Positions 27,972-35,260 of a stretch of DNA of 64,000 nucleotides are shown in pieces. The DNA is from Ferruginibacter sp. (lineage in GTDB: Bacteria > Bacteroidota > Bacteroidia > Chitinophagales > Chitinophagaceae), in NCBI RefSeq assembly GCF_028288465.1, contig NZ_JAQBNR010000019.1, forward strand, positions 62,001 to 126,000, written 5' to 3'. The notes under the pieces are model-generated. The model saw nothing but the letters and a program-made list of their open reading frames with translations. It ran no database searches and was not told the origin of the DNA. How positions within the stretch are numbered: position 1 is the first letter of the stretch; each line of letters starts with the position of its first letter. Both the position numbers and the translations under genes were made by a program.

Positions 27972-28880
27972 ATGCCCAAATTAGCGGTGTTTCCAAAAGC
28001 CTTTATGGTGGCTCTTTGTAAGGATGGGAGCATGCGTGTTTCAGAATGGATTGAACTGGCTGCAAAGCTGGATATTGACGGACTGGAATGGTATGCAGGT
28101 TTCCTGGAAATGAAAGATGAAAAAAACTGGCCCATATTCCGGCGCCAGGTAGAAGATCACGGAAAGACCATTCCGATGATGTGTTGTTCTCCGGATTTTA
28201 CTAATCGTGACGCAGCCTTTAGAAAAAATGAAATTAAAAAGCAGAAGCGGTGGATCGACATGACGCATGCGCTGGGTGGTTCCTATTGCCGCGTACTCTC
28301 CGGGCAAAAGCGGCCGGAGCTTTCTGTTGACGAAGGTGTTCAACTGGCCGCGGATTGTATTGAGGAATGTCTGCCTTATGCACAGGAAAGAAACATCACG
28401 CTCATCATAGAAAATCACTATAAAGATGACTTTTGGGAGTACCCCGAGTTTGCACAAAAGATGGATATATTTTGCAAGCTGGTAGATAAAATTAATCACC
28501 CGTTTTTTGGTGTGAACTATGACCCAAGCAATACATACCTGGCAGGCGAAGACCCCATCGAATTGTTGCGGCGGGTAGCGCACCGCGTTGTGACCATGCA
28601 TGCCAGCGACCGTTATTTGAAAGAAGGAACGATGGAAGACCTGCGCAGGGAAGAAGGCGGCGCACAGGGATATGCCAAACGCTTAAGTCATGGCGAAATC
28701 GGCAAAGGCCTGAATGATTATGATGCTATCTTCTCCATTTTAAAAGCGCAGGGTTTTAATAGCTGGATCAGCATTGAAGATGGTGTGGATGGCATGGATC
28801 AGTTGGAAAGAAGCGTTGCTTTTGTACGGAAGAAAATGCAACAGTACTGGCCTGGAGAAGGTGGTCGACCTTCTTTATAA
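27972..28880 (+). CDS. Sugar phosphate isomerase/epimerase-like TIM-barrel protein
   Basis: This 302-residue protein belongs to the xylose-isomerase-like AP endonuclease 2 superfamily. Metal-binding blocks are visible: LIIENHYKDDFWEYPEF, FFGVNYDPSNTYLAGEDP, VVTMHASDR and SWISIEDGVDG. No signal peptide is present, so it acts in the cytosol, probably isomerising or epimerising a keto sugar from the pathway. The last residues (GEGGRPSL) are encoded by one arm of a 16-base palindromic repeat that spans the stop codon, so the C-terminal tail may be a late addition. Confidence 0.87.
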   Translation: MPKLAVFPKAFMVALCKDGSMRVSEWIELAAKLDIDGLEWYAGFLEMKDEKNWPIFRRQVEDHGKTIPMMCCSPDFTNRDAAFRKNEIKKQKRWIDMTHALGGSYCRVLSGQKRPELSVDEGVQLAADCIEECLPYAQERNITLIIENHYKDDFWEYPEFAQKMDIFCKLVDKINHPFFGVNYDPSNTYLAGEDPIELLRRVAHRVVTMHASDRYLKEGTMEDLRREEGGAQGYAKRLSHGEIGKGLNDYDAIFSILKAQGFNSWISIEDGVDGMDQLERSVAFVRKKMQQYWPGEGGRPSL

Positions 28881-28911
28881 ATTATAGATTCTGCCGAAGG
28901 TCGACCACCTT
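28858..28911. repeat. 16-base perfect inverted repeat overlapping a stop codon
   Basis: AAGGTGGTCGACCTTC (28858-28873) and GAAGGTCGACCACCTT (28896-28911) are exact reverse complements around a 22-base AT-rich loop. The first arm encodes the final residues of the TIM-barrel gene. There is no T-tract after it. The core words GGTCGACCTTC and CCGAAGGTCGACC resemble the repeat at 40.4 kb, which suggests an interspersed palindrome family. Confidence 0.7.
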
Positions 28912-28933
28912 TAGCCTAAATGCACAACTTATT

Positions 28934-29542
28934 ATGAAACCAAAAATTATTTTAATCTTGCTGTTCTTTTGTTCAGCAATAGGTGTAAGCCTTGCCCAAC
29001 AATCGTCAAAGCCTGTTTCAGCAAAAAAAATTGATCAGTGGATTGCAGAAAGGGAATGGGCCGGAGGTATTATACTTTCGCCTCACTTGTCTGTAAACAA
29101 AGTAGCTTTTTATGAAGCGTATCATACCAACAAAAAATTATGGGATGCCGCTTTTGGTTTTATGAAAACACACGACCTGGTTACTATTGCAACCGGTAAA
29201 TATCCCATTCCGGGAGATACTGTATTTGCTTCTATAACGGAAGATCCCAGTAAAAAAATGGAAGATGTAAAATGGGAATCACACAAAAAATACATTGACC
29301 TGCAATACATTATTAAAGGAAAAGAAATTATTGGCGTGGCCGATGCGTCAAAGGCTACCATAACAAAACCCTATACGCCCGATGCCATGAATTATATTGC
29401 GGACGGAACTTATTACACGACAGACAACGGCACTTTCTTTTTATTTTTTCCAAATGATGCCCATCGCCCGACAATTAAAGCAGACGGGTATGATGTGGTA
29501 AAAAAAATCGTGATAAAAATACAAGTTGCCAAAGCAGAATAA
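28934..29542 (+). CDS. YhcH/YjgK/YiaL-family protein with signal peptide
   Basis: This cupin-like protein of 202 residues belongs to the YhcH/YiaL family (DUF386), small proteins linked to sialic acid and other keto-sugar use, some shown to be sugar anomerases or isomerases. The family core is KWESHKKYIDLQYIIKGKEI and FFLFFPNDAHRPTIK with its metal-binding histidines. Unlike the cytosolic Escherichia coli members it starts with a signal peptide (IILILLFFCSAIGVSLAQ), so it works outside the cytoplasm. It lies between a TIM-barrel isomerase and an exported DHDPS-like aldolase. Confidence 0.88.
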   Translation: MKPKIILILLFFCSAIGVSLAQQSSKPVSAKKIDQWIAEREWAGGIILSPHLSVNKVAFYEAYHTNKKLWDAAFGFMKTHDLVTIATGKYPIPGDTVFASITEDPSKKMEDVKWESHKKYIDLQYIIKGKEIIGVADASKATITKPYTPDAMNYIADGTYYTTDNGTFFLFFPNDAHRPTIKADGYDVVKKIVIKIQVAKAE

Positions 29543-29589
29543 TATGACCTGCTGATAAAATACTATACTTAAGAAAGTTATTGTCCACC

Positions 29590-30669
29590 ATGAAAGAAAA
29601 AAACAACTCTTCCCGCAGGAATTTTTTAGAAAAAATAACTGTCGGTTCGTTGGGAGTAGCCATTGCCGGCGGTATCAGCGAAAAGCTATTCGCTGAAGAC
29701 AAAGCACAACCTATTTCACCTATCAATAACAATGAGTTTGTAAGCAGTAAAAAATTTGTGCCGGTAATGCTCACACCTTATAAACAGAACGGACAGATCG
29801 ATTTTGATGGCTTATCGCGGCTGACTGATTTTTACCTGGCTGCGGGAGCAAAGGGACTTTTCGCCAATTGCCTGAGTAGTGAAATGTATAGCCTTAGCCC
29901 CGAAGAAAGATTGGCATTAACAAGGCACGTGGCAAAACGGGTGAATGGAGCTGTATCAGTAGTGGCAACAGGTTCATTTGGTGAGACGTTGAATGATAAG
30001 GCAGAATTTACCAAACGGATTTATCATACAGGTATCAATGCCGTGATATTAATTACCGGCCACTTTGCGAAGAAGGAAGAAAATGATGATGCACTGATTG
30101 CCGGATTTGAAAAGTTTTTTAATCTTACCGATAACATTCCAACCGGTACATACGAATGTCCTTCGCCATATAAAAGGGTGCTTACGCCGCAGGTATTTAA
30201 ATACCTGCTCGGCACCAACCGCCTCATTTATCATAAAGACACCACCATTGATTTTGATAAAGTAAAGGCAAAAATTAACTTGGTACAAAATAACCGCCTG
30301 GAATTTTATGATGCCTGTATTGCCAACGCTACCAACTCGCTACAAACCGGCGCCAAAGGCATGTCTGCTATTTGCGGCAATTTTTATCCGGAAATCATCA
30401 GCTGGATTTGTGCCAATGCTACCAACCCCGATCGCCAGGGAGATGTACAATTTATCCAGGAACAACTTACCAAAACAGAAGACATCATTTCAACCAACTA
30501 TTCCTTAAGCGCTAAATATTTTTTGCAGAAAAGAGGTGTTCCAATTGAAATTAGTGGGCGTACTTCTTCGTCCCCATTAACCGCGGCACAAAAGCAAACG
30601 CTGGATGAAGTGTATAAAACATTTATTGGCTGGTGCGACAGGATTGGTATTAAACCGACGACTATTTAA
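29590..30669 (+). CDS. Exported dihydrodipicolinate synthase/N-acetylneuraminate lyase-family protein
   Basis: This is a class I aldolase-type TIM barrel. The track starts at a TTG; the ATG at 29590 begins MKEKNNSSRRNFLEKITVGS, a twin-arginine-like signal followed by VAIAGGISEKLFA. The DHDPS/NAL fold shows in VPVMLTPYKQNGQIDFDGL and GAKGLFANCLSSEMYSL. The Schiff-base lysine is probably in LIYHKDTTIDF. The usual strand with the catalytic tyrosine is replaced by PTGTYECPSPYKR, so the tyrosine relay may be rearranged. Most DHDPS-family enzymes are cytosolic; an exported one suggests aldol cleavage or formation of keto acids in the envelope, or a lost activity with a binding role. Confidence 0.82.
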   Translation: MKEKNNSSRRNFLEKITVGSLGVAIAGGISEKLFAEDKAQPISPINNNEFVSSKKFVPVMLTPYKQNGQIDFDGLSRLTDFYLAAGAKGLFANCLSSEMYSLSPEERLALTRHVAKRVNGAVSVVATGSFGETLNDKAEFTKRIYHTGINAVILITGHFAKKEENDDALIAGFEKFFNLTDNIPTGTYECPSPYKRVLTPQVFKYLLGTNRLIYHKDTTIDFDKVKAKINLVQNNRLEFYDACIANATNSLQTGAKGMSAICGNFYPEIISWICANATNPDRQGDVQFIQEQLTKTEDIISTNYSLSAKYFLQKRGVPIEISGRTSSSPLTAAQKQTLDEVYKTFIGWCDRIGIKPTTI

Positions 30670-30754
30670 TATACGTTCCGAAAAAGATACTTTTCCAGCA
30701 AGGGATAACGTTAGATTTCAACCGTATTGGAAATACTCATAATAAACCTATCAA

Positions 30755-32113
30755 ATGAAGCGCATAGTATTTAAATTGCTACTTGCATGTACAGCCATTC
30801 AGTTGGTACCGGGCAATGGTATTGCTCAAACCGCCATCACACCTGCAACAGCATTACAAAGGTATTTGCACAACGGCGACAAAACCTACCAATGGGAAAT
30901 TAAGGAAACCTTTAAAATAAAAGAGGCAACGGTATATACTTTACTACTTACATCGCAAAAATGGCGTGAATACACATGGAAACATGAATTAAGTATTATT
31001 GTACCACAGAAAATAAATCATGACGCAGCTTTATTATTTATTACGGGTGGAAGTATTAATGATAAAGGTTTGCCAAACTGGAGTGGTAAAGATGATGCAC
31101 TGAGGATTGGATTCAGTGACGTGGCCGCTAAAAACAATGCCGTTGTTGCGATCCTGAAGCAAACACCCAATCAGCCCTTGTACGACACCCTGGTTGAAGA
31201 TGCGTTGATTTCATACACGTTGCACCGGTTTAAGGGAGACCATGATTACAGTTGGCCGTTGCTTTTCCCGATGGTAAAAAGTGCTACCCACGCCATGGAT
31301 GCCGTACAGGAATTTTGTGCGCAGCAAATTCATCAGCCCGTTAAAAGCTTCGTTGTATCCGGTGCATCCAAACGAGGCTGGACTACCTGGCTTACCGGTG
31401 CAAATGACCCACGCGTAGTAGCGATTGCCCCAATGGTGATTGATATGCTGAACATGCCGGTCAGTATGAACTACCAGGTAAAAGTATGGAACGATTACAG
31501 TATCCAGATTGAGGACTATGTAAAGCTGGGTATTGCACAGGATATAAGTTCTGCAAAAGCAAACGAGCTTACTACCATGATTGATCCTTATTCGTACCGG
31601 AAAACATTGCGGATGCCTAAAATGATTTTTATGGGAACCAATGATGAATACTGGCCGATAGACAATATTAAAAATTATTACGACAGTATTCCGGGACAAA
31701 ATTTATTGCATTACATAGCCAATGTGGGGCACGATATGGGAGATAAAAAAGAAGCGCTTGCAAGCCTCGGTTCCTTTTTTGGATTAACGTTGGCAAAAAA
31801 AGCCTATCCAACCTGCGTATGGAAAACCGGTTCTAAAAAAGGTGGGATTGAAGTAAACATAACAGCTACCGCTGATAAATTAACGGATGTAATTCTGTGG
31901 TCTGCCGATTCGCCAGACAAAGATTTCCGCAATGACAAATGGCAATCAAAAAGTCTCGGTATTAAAAGCCGGCATTTAATAAAAGTCACCGAAGCGTTTC
32001 CGGAAAAAGGCTACCGTGCTTTTTACCTGAATCTAAAATACCACGATGCCAACGGTGGTGAATACACAGAAAGTACGAGGGCGTTTATGACGGATGAGAA
32101 GGAACTATTGTAA
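30755..32113 (+). CDS. PhoPQ-activated pathogenicity-related (PqaA-like) exported alpha/beta-hydrolase
   Basis: This 452-residue protein matches the PqaA family, first named in Salmonella as a PhoP-regulated gene; the reaction is unknown. A signal peptide (LLACTAIQLVPGNGIAQ) marks it as exported. The alpha/beta-hydrolase core shows KSFVVSGASKRGWTTWLTGA, whose GASKRG is the nucleophile-elbow position, then MIFMGTNDEYWPIDN for the acid and NVGHDMG for the histidine. A C-terminal beta domain follows. Seen with secreted sugar-breakdown genes, it may be an esterase removing acyl groups from a glycan, but that is inference. It ends the plus-strand cluster, 23 bases from the convergent toxin gene. 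Confidence 0.88.
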   Translation: MKRIVFKLLLACTAIQLVPGNGIAQTAITPATALQRYLHNGDKTYQWEIKETFKIKEATVYTLLLTSQKWREYTWKHELSIIVPQKINHDAALLFITGGSINDKGLPNWSGKDDALRIGFSDVAAKNNAVVAILKQTPNQPLYDTLVEDALISYTLHRFKGDHDYSWPLLFPMVKSATHAMDAVQEFCAQQIHQPVKSFVVSGASKRGWTTWLTGANDPRVVAIAPMVIDMLNMPVSMNYQVKVWNDYSIQIEDYVKLGIAQDISSAKANELTTMIDPYSYRKTLRMPKMIFMGTNDEYWPIDNIKNYYDSIPGQNLLHYIANVGHDMGDKKEALASLGSFFGLTLAKKAYPTCVWKTGSKKGGIEVNITATADKLTDVILWSADSPDKDFRNDKWQSKSLGIKSRHLIKVTEAFPEKGYRAFYLNLKYHDANGGEYTESTRAFMTDEKELL

Positions 32114-32136
32114 AGATGGGGATTTGTCAAAGCTTG

Positions 32137-32403
32137 TCACGGAAAGATTTGATAAATGGTTCTCCGATGAACGAATCTTGCTAAAAGAATGGTTGAATCT
32201 TCGAAGAAGAAACCAAGGCGGTAATCTCCAACCCGGGTTCTGTAGGCGGTTTTATGACCTTTTAATTTTTTTGTTTGAGGAATTTTATCAAGGCTTTCTG
32301 CAGATTCCATTAATTCAATAGTTCGGATAAGCGCCTGCCTCACAGACTTAACTTTAAGATCGTCAAGATCCCGGGAGAATTTCTTTAAAAATTCAACTTT
32401 CAT
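32137..32403 (-). CDS. RelE/ParE-superfamily toxin
   Basis: This 88-residue protein has the RelE fold: an N-terminal helix with lysines (MKVEFLKKFSRDLDDLK) and a C-terminal sheet (KTAYRTRVGDYRLGFFFED, ILLARFVHRRTIYQIFP). The basic and aromatic C-terminal residues (RFVHRRTIY) are those used by RelE-type endoribonucleases. Its start codon overlaps the antitoxin stop codon by one base (TGATG), so the two are translationally coupled. It lies between the end of the sugar cluster and the cytochrome gene, a common insertion site for such modules. Confidence 0.88.
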   Translation of the reverse strand: MKVEFLKKFSRDLDDLKVKSVRQALIRTIELMESAESLDKIPQTKKLKGHKTAYRTRVGDYRLGFFFEDSTILLARFVHRRTIYQIFP

Positions 32404-32600
32404 CAGGCTGATAACTTTTTCATTACTTCGGTACGGCTGACCTTTTTAGTTTTATCAGTACTACGAAGCAATTTGCTCATGCCCATGTCTTCTAATTCTT
32501 CTACAGACAAGACTGATGAGCCTACTCCAAGTTTTTTTAGAAGATCGCTGACAAACTTAAATTCGCTATTGTTTTTCGGTTTAATCACTAAAGCTTTCAT
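32403..32600 (-). CDS. Antitoxin of the RelE-type module
   Basis: This 65-residue acidic-then-basic protein immediately precedes the toxin gene on the minus strand. The sequence (VLSVEELEDMGMSKLLRSTD) resembles the small antitoxins found with RelE in Bacteroidota rather than RelB or Phd proper. It should bind and silence the toxin and, with it, repress its own promoter. A -7 box (TATATTTG) lies five bases before the ATG and a 6-base inverted repeat lies just upstream, so the message may be leaderless and autoregulated. I cannot name its DNA-binding fold. Confidence 0.82.
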   Translation of the reverse strand: MKALVIKPKNNSEFKFVSDLLKKLGVGSSVLSVEELEDMGMSKLLRSTDKTKKVSRTEVMKKLSA

Positions 32601-32604
32601 TGTT

Positions 32605-32641
32605 CAAATATACAAAAAGCAATGCACCTGTAGGATGCATT
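32605..32641 (-). promoter_or_regulatory. Promoter and likely operator of the toxin-antitoxin pair
   Basis: On the minus strand TATATTTG (32612-32605) fits the TAnnTTTG box and ends four bases before the antitoxin ATG. AATGCA (32621-32626) and TGCATT (32636-32641) form an inverted repeat over the expected -33 region. No exact TTTG is seen there. Confidence 0.45.
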
Positions 32642-32715
32642 TTAAACGTGTGACTATTTTGAGTGCTATTGATATAGATTAGCAGCGTCGTTCCTTCGCT
32701 ACAAATTTTTTTAAA

Positions 32716-32749
32716 CTACGGGGTGATTATTTGCACAATCACCCCATAG
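32716..32749 (-). terminator. Hairpin after the cytochrome/HEAT gene
   Basis: CTACGGGGTGATT and AATCACCCCATAG pair at 12 of 13 positions around an 8-base loop. It lies 20 bases beyond the stop codon of the minus-strand gene. T-rich and A-rich flanks on both sides would allow either orientation, but the gene context favours the minus strand. Confidence 0.6.
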
Positions 32750-32768
32750 TTGTTATTTATTGAAGCCC

Positions 32769-35024
32769 TTATTTTTTCTTCGTAGCCTGCATGGCCATTA
32801 ACTCTTCCAAAGTCCAGGGTGTTGTGCGATCCTTGGTGGCCGCTCTCACATCTCTCACTTCATCCACAAATACTACTTTGGATTTATTGCCAAAACTGTT
32901 CCGCACATAGCTCAGTACTGAAGCAATGTATTCATCAGTTTGGGCTTGCTGCGATAACATCTGATCAGGATATTTTCTGCCATCTATCGGCCCTTTTAAT
33001 CCATGCAGCAAAATATTGATGAGGGTTGTTTTATCACCGTTTACCCTTGCTGAGCCAGCCAGCGGCGGTGCAATCATACTGGGAATGCCTTTGCCTTCAG
33101 GCCCATGACAGGTGATACATAATTGTTTAAAATAGCTGGCGCCATGGTACACAAGGTCGCGGTCTTCCCCATCCATGCCCATGGTGATGGCCCTCAAATC
33201 GCTGTTGGCTTCATCTTTTTCCTGCAGGCTTCTTTCCGCAACTTTTACGAGTAATACATTAGTGGTATCCCTGGTTTGCAGTGTTTTTAGTAAAGCCGAT
33301 GCCGTTGCTTCTTTGCTGTAACGAAGCGATAAAGCCAGTTGTACCTGCACGCCTGCGTCTTTATCATCCTTCATGCTTTCCAGTTTCGCAGCTATGGTTT
33401 GATTGCCCTGTTTCAAAAAAGGTTCGCTGATGCGGATCGCTGCCTTTCTGATTTCTGCATCGTCATCCGCCAATGTTGTTAGTACGGCTTGTTCATCAAT
33501 GGCGCCCAACCCTTCCATTGTCCATAAGGCATGCAGTCTTGTAATGGCATCCGGTCCTTTTTTCCAGAAGGCCAGTTTCCCACCAAAACTCTTTTTGTTT
33601 AAAGCAATTTTCTTCAATGCAGGTAATACCGATTGATCGCCACGGATCACCAGTAATTTCTGCGCATTATCCCGCCACCAACCGTTGGGATGGGAGAGAT
33701 AGGCAACCAGTTCGGCATTGGATGCTTTGAGTAAATGAGGCTGTGGGCCTGGTTTGTAACCATCATGTACCACACGGTAAATACGGCCGCGGTTAATGTT
33801 TTCATCCATCTTTTTTCGCTTTATCTGGGGATGAATATAACTGTCGGGTTTTGTCCAGGCACTTTCCTGTATAATGCCATGGTACATGTCGGCGATATAC
33901 AAACAACCATCGGGCCCCGTAGCAGTATTAACAGGTCTGAAATTCATATCGCTGGAAGCAAGGAATTCTCTTTTGTCATACGCATTGTGCAATATCATAG
34001 CCCCGTTTTCATAAGTGGCTTTTGCCCTGCGGATCAAACGGCCAACAGGTTCACAAATAAACAGGTCGTTGACCATCGTTGCAGGCAGGCGGTCTCCACG
34101 AAAAACGGTTTGGCCGCAGGAGGCAGTAAAATGATTGAGTGTGCTGTCTTCTCTCAATCTTTCCTGTCCACCCTGTACATCGGGCGTACCAATGATGGGC
34201 CATACCGCATCAAAACTGCTGTCGCGTTGATTGTCTAAATCCAGTTCTCCGTAGGCCGGGTTCTCCTGGAAATTCAGTGCAGGCGTTTCGCCCCCGGCGG
34301 AAGAAAAGAACAGCCGGCCATAATTATCCTGCGTTAATCCCCATTGTCCGCCGGGCGGGCTTATGAGGCTGTCCACTACCAGCATACCATTATTATAGCG
34401 GAAGCGAACGGGGTTGCGGGTAACGTAAATCCAGTTATCAATGTTCCAGATCAGGCCGCTTTTCTGGTGTTCCAGGTTGGCTTCGTCGGGTTCATCGTTA
34501 TGGTACACCAGTATTTTTTCATCTGCTACGCCATCGCCGTTTTTATCGCGGTAACTGTACATATTGTTGGTGTAGGTTTCATTTACTACCAGCCGGTCAT
34601 CCAGCATCAGCATCATCCTGGGCAAAATAAGGCTGTCGATAAACACCGTATGTTTATCCATTTTGCCATCGCCGTTGGTATCATCCAGTTTGGTGATGCG
34701 GCATACTGGCAGGCGTTCGCCGGTGCCATTAATGTCCTGCATATAACTGCGCATTTCGGCTACATACATGCTGCCGTTGCCGTCCCATACCATGGCGACC
34801 GGTTCCTGTATATCGGGTTCGCTGGCCACCAGTTCCATATGATAACCGGGTGGCAGGTGCATGGTCTTTAAACTTTCTTCGGGGCTCAACGGAACAGCCG
34901 ACGGATCGGGAACTATTTTAGCAGGCCTTTCGGGAGCCGGCTCTTCGGTTGGTAAAGGTTGTTGACAGGAAAAAAAAGTACAAACAAATAATGCAATGCA
35001 GGCAGCAGTGTGAATGGGTTTCAT
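32769..35024 (-). CDS. Membrane-anchored dehydrogenase-like lipoprotein with HEAT repeats and a C-terminal cytochrome c domain (PVC-type)
   Basis: The ATG at 35024 (MKPIHTAACIALFVC) is chosen because a lipobox (CTFFSC) follows; the track's start 36 codons upstream puts a non-signal peptide in front. A sugar-dehydrogenase-like six-bladed propeller spans about residues 55-390 (LPPGYHMELVASEPDIQEP, ADMYHGIIQES). HEAT repeats follow at about 430-610. A cytochrome c domain with CITCHGPEGKG and a later Met closes the protein. This build is common in Bacteroidota and Planctomycetes next to exported oxidoreductases. It could pass electrons from the GMC dehydrogenase at 20.6 kb to the respiratory chain; that link is inference. 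Length is 751 residues. Confidence 0.88.
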   Translation of the reverse strand: MKPIHTAACIALFVCTFFSCQQPLPTEEPAPERPAKIVPDPSAVPLSPEESLKTMHLPPGYHMELVASEPDIQEPVAMVWDGNGSMYVAEMRSYMQDINGTGERLPVCRITKLDDTNGDGKMDKHTVFIDSLILPRMMLMLDDRLVVNETYTNNMYSYRDKNGDGVADEKILVYHNDEPDEANLEHQKSGLIWNIDNWIYVTRNPVRFRYNNGMLVVDSLISPPGGQWGLTQDNYGRLFFSSAGGETPALNFQENPAYGELDLDNQRDSSFDAVWPIIGTPDVQGGQERLREDSTLNHFTASCGQTVFRGDRLPATMVNDLFICEPVGRLIRRAKATYENGAMILHNAYDKREFLASSDMNFRPVNTATGPDGCLYIADMYHGIIQESAWTKPDSYIHPQIKRKKMDENINRGRIYRVVHDGYKPGPQPHLLKASNAELVAYLSHPNGWWRDNAQKLLVIRGDQSVLPALKKIALNKKSFGGKLAFWKKGPDAITRLHALWTMEGLGAIDEQAVLTTLADDDAEIRKAAIRISEPFLKQGNQTIAAKLESMKDDKDAGVQVQLALSLRYSKEATASALLKTLQTRDTTNVLLVKVAERSLQEKDEANSDLRAITMGMDGEDRDLVYHGASYFKQLCITCHGPEGKGIPSMIAPPLAGSARVNGDKTTLINILLHGLKGPIDGRKYPDQMLSQQAQTDEYIASVLSYVRNSFGNKSKVVFVDEVRDVRAATKDRTTPWTLEELMAMQATKKK

Positions 35025-35260
35025 GAATTGATGTTGATGGTTTATTAAGCGGGATGCCAAATATTTCACGGGGACAAACAGGCTGTTGAAGATAATATAT
35101 TTGAGGCAAACATCAGCAACCTGTTGCGCCAATGCAGCCGTAATACAATTATGAAAACATAGCAGCGGAAATTAGTTAGATTGATGTATTGGTGTTTAAA
35201 GGAAATGTTACAGGAATTAACATGAGGCATCCGGGTACAAATGGATGCCTTGTGACTATG

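Noticed and set aside
32094-32321. 75-residue plus-strand ORF
   Set aside because: It is antisense to the RelE-type toxin gene and lacks any recognisable feature.
34344-34871. 175-residue plus-strand ORF
   Set aside because: It lies fully antisense to the propeller part of the cytochrome/HEAT gene and has no start signals or family likeness.
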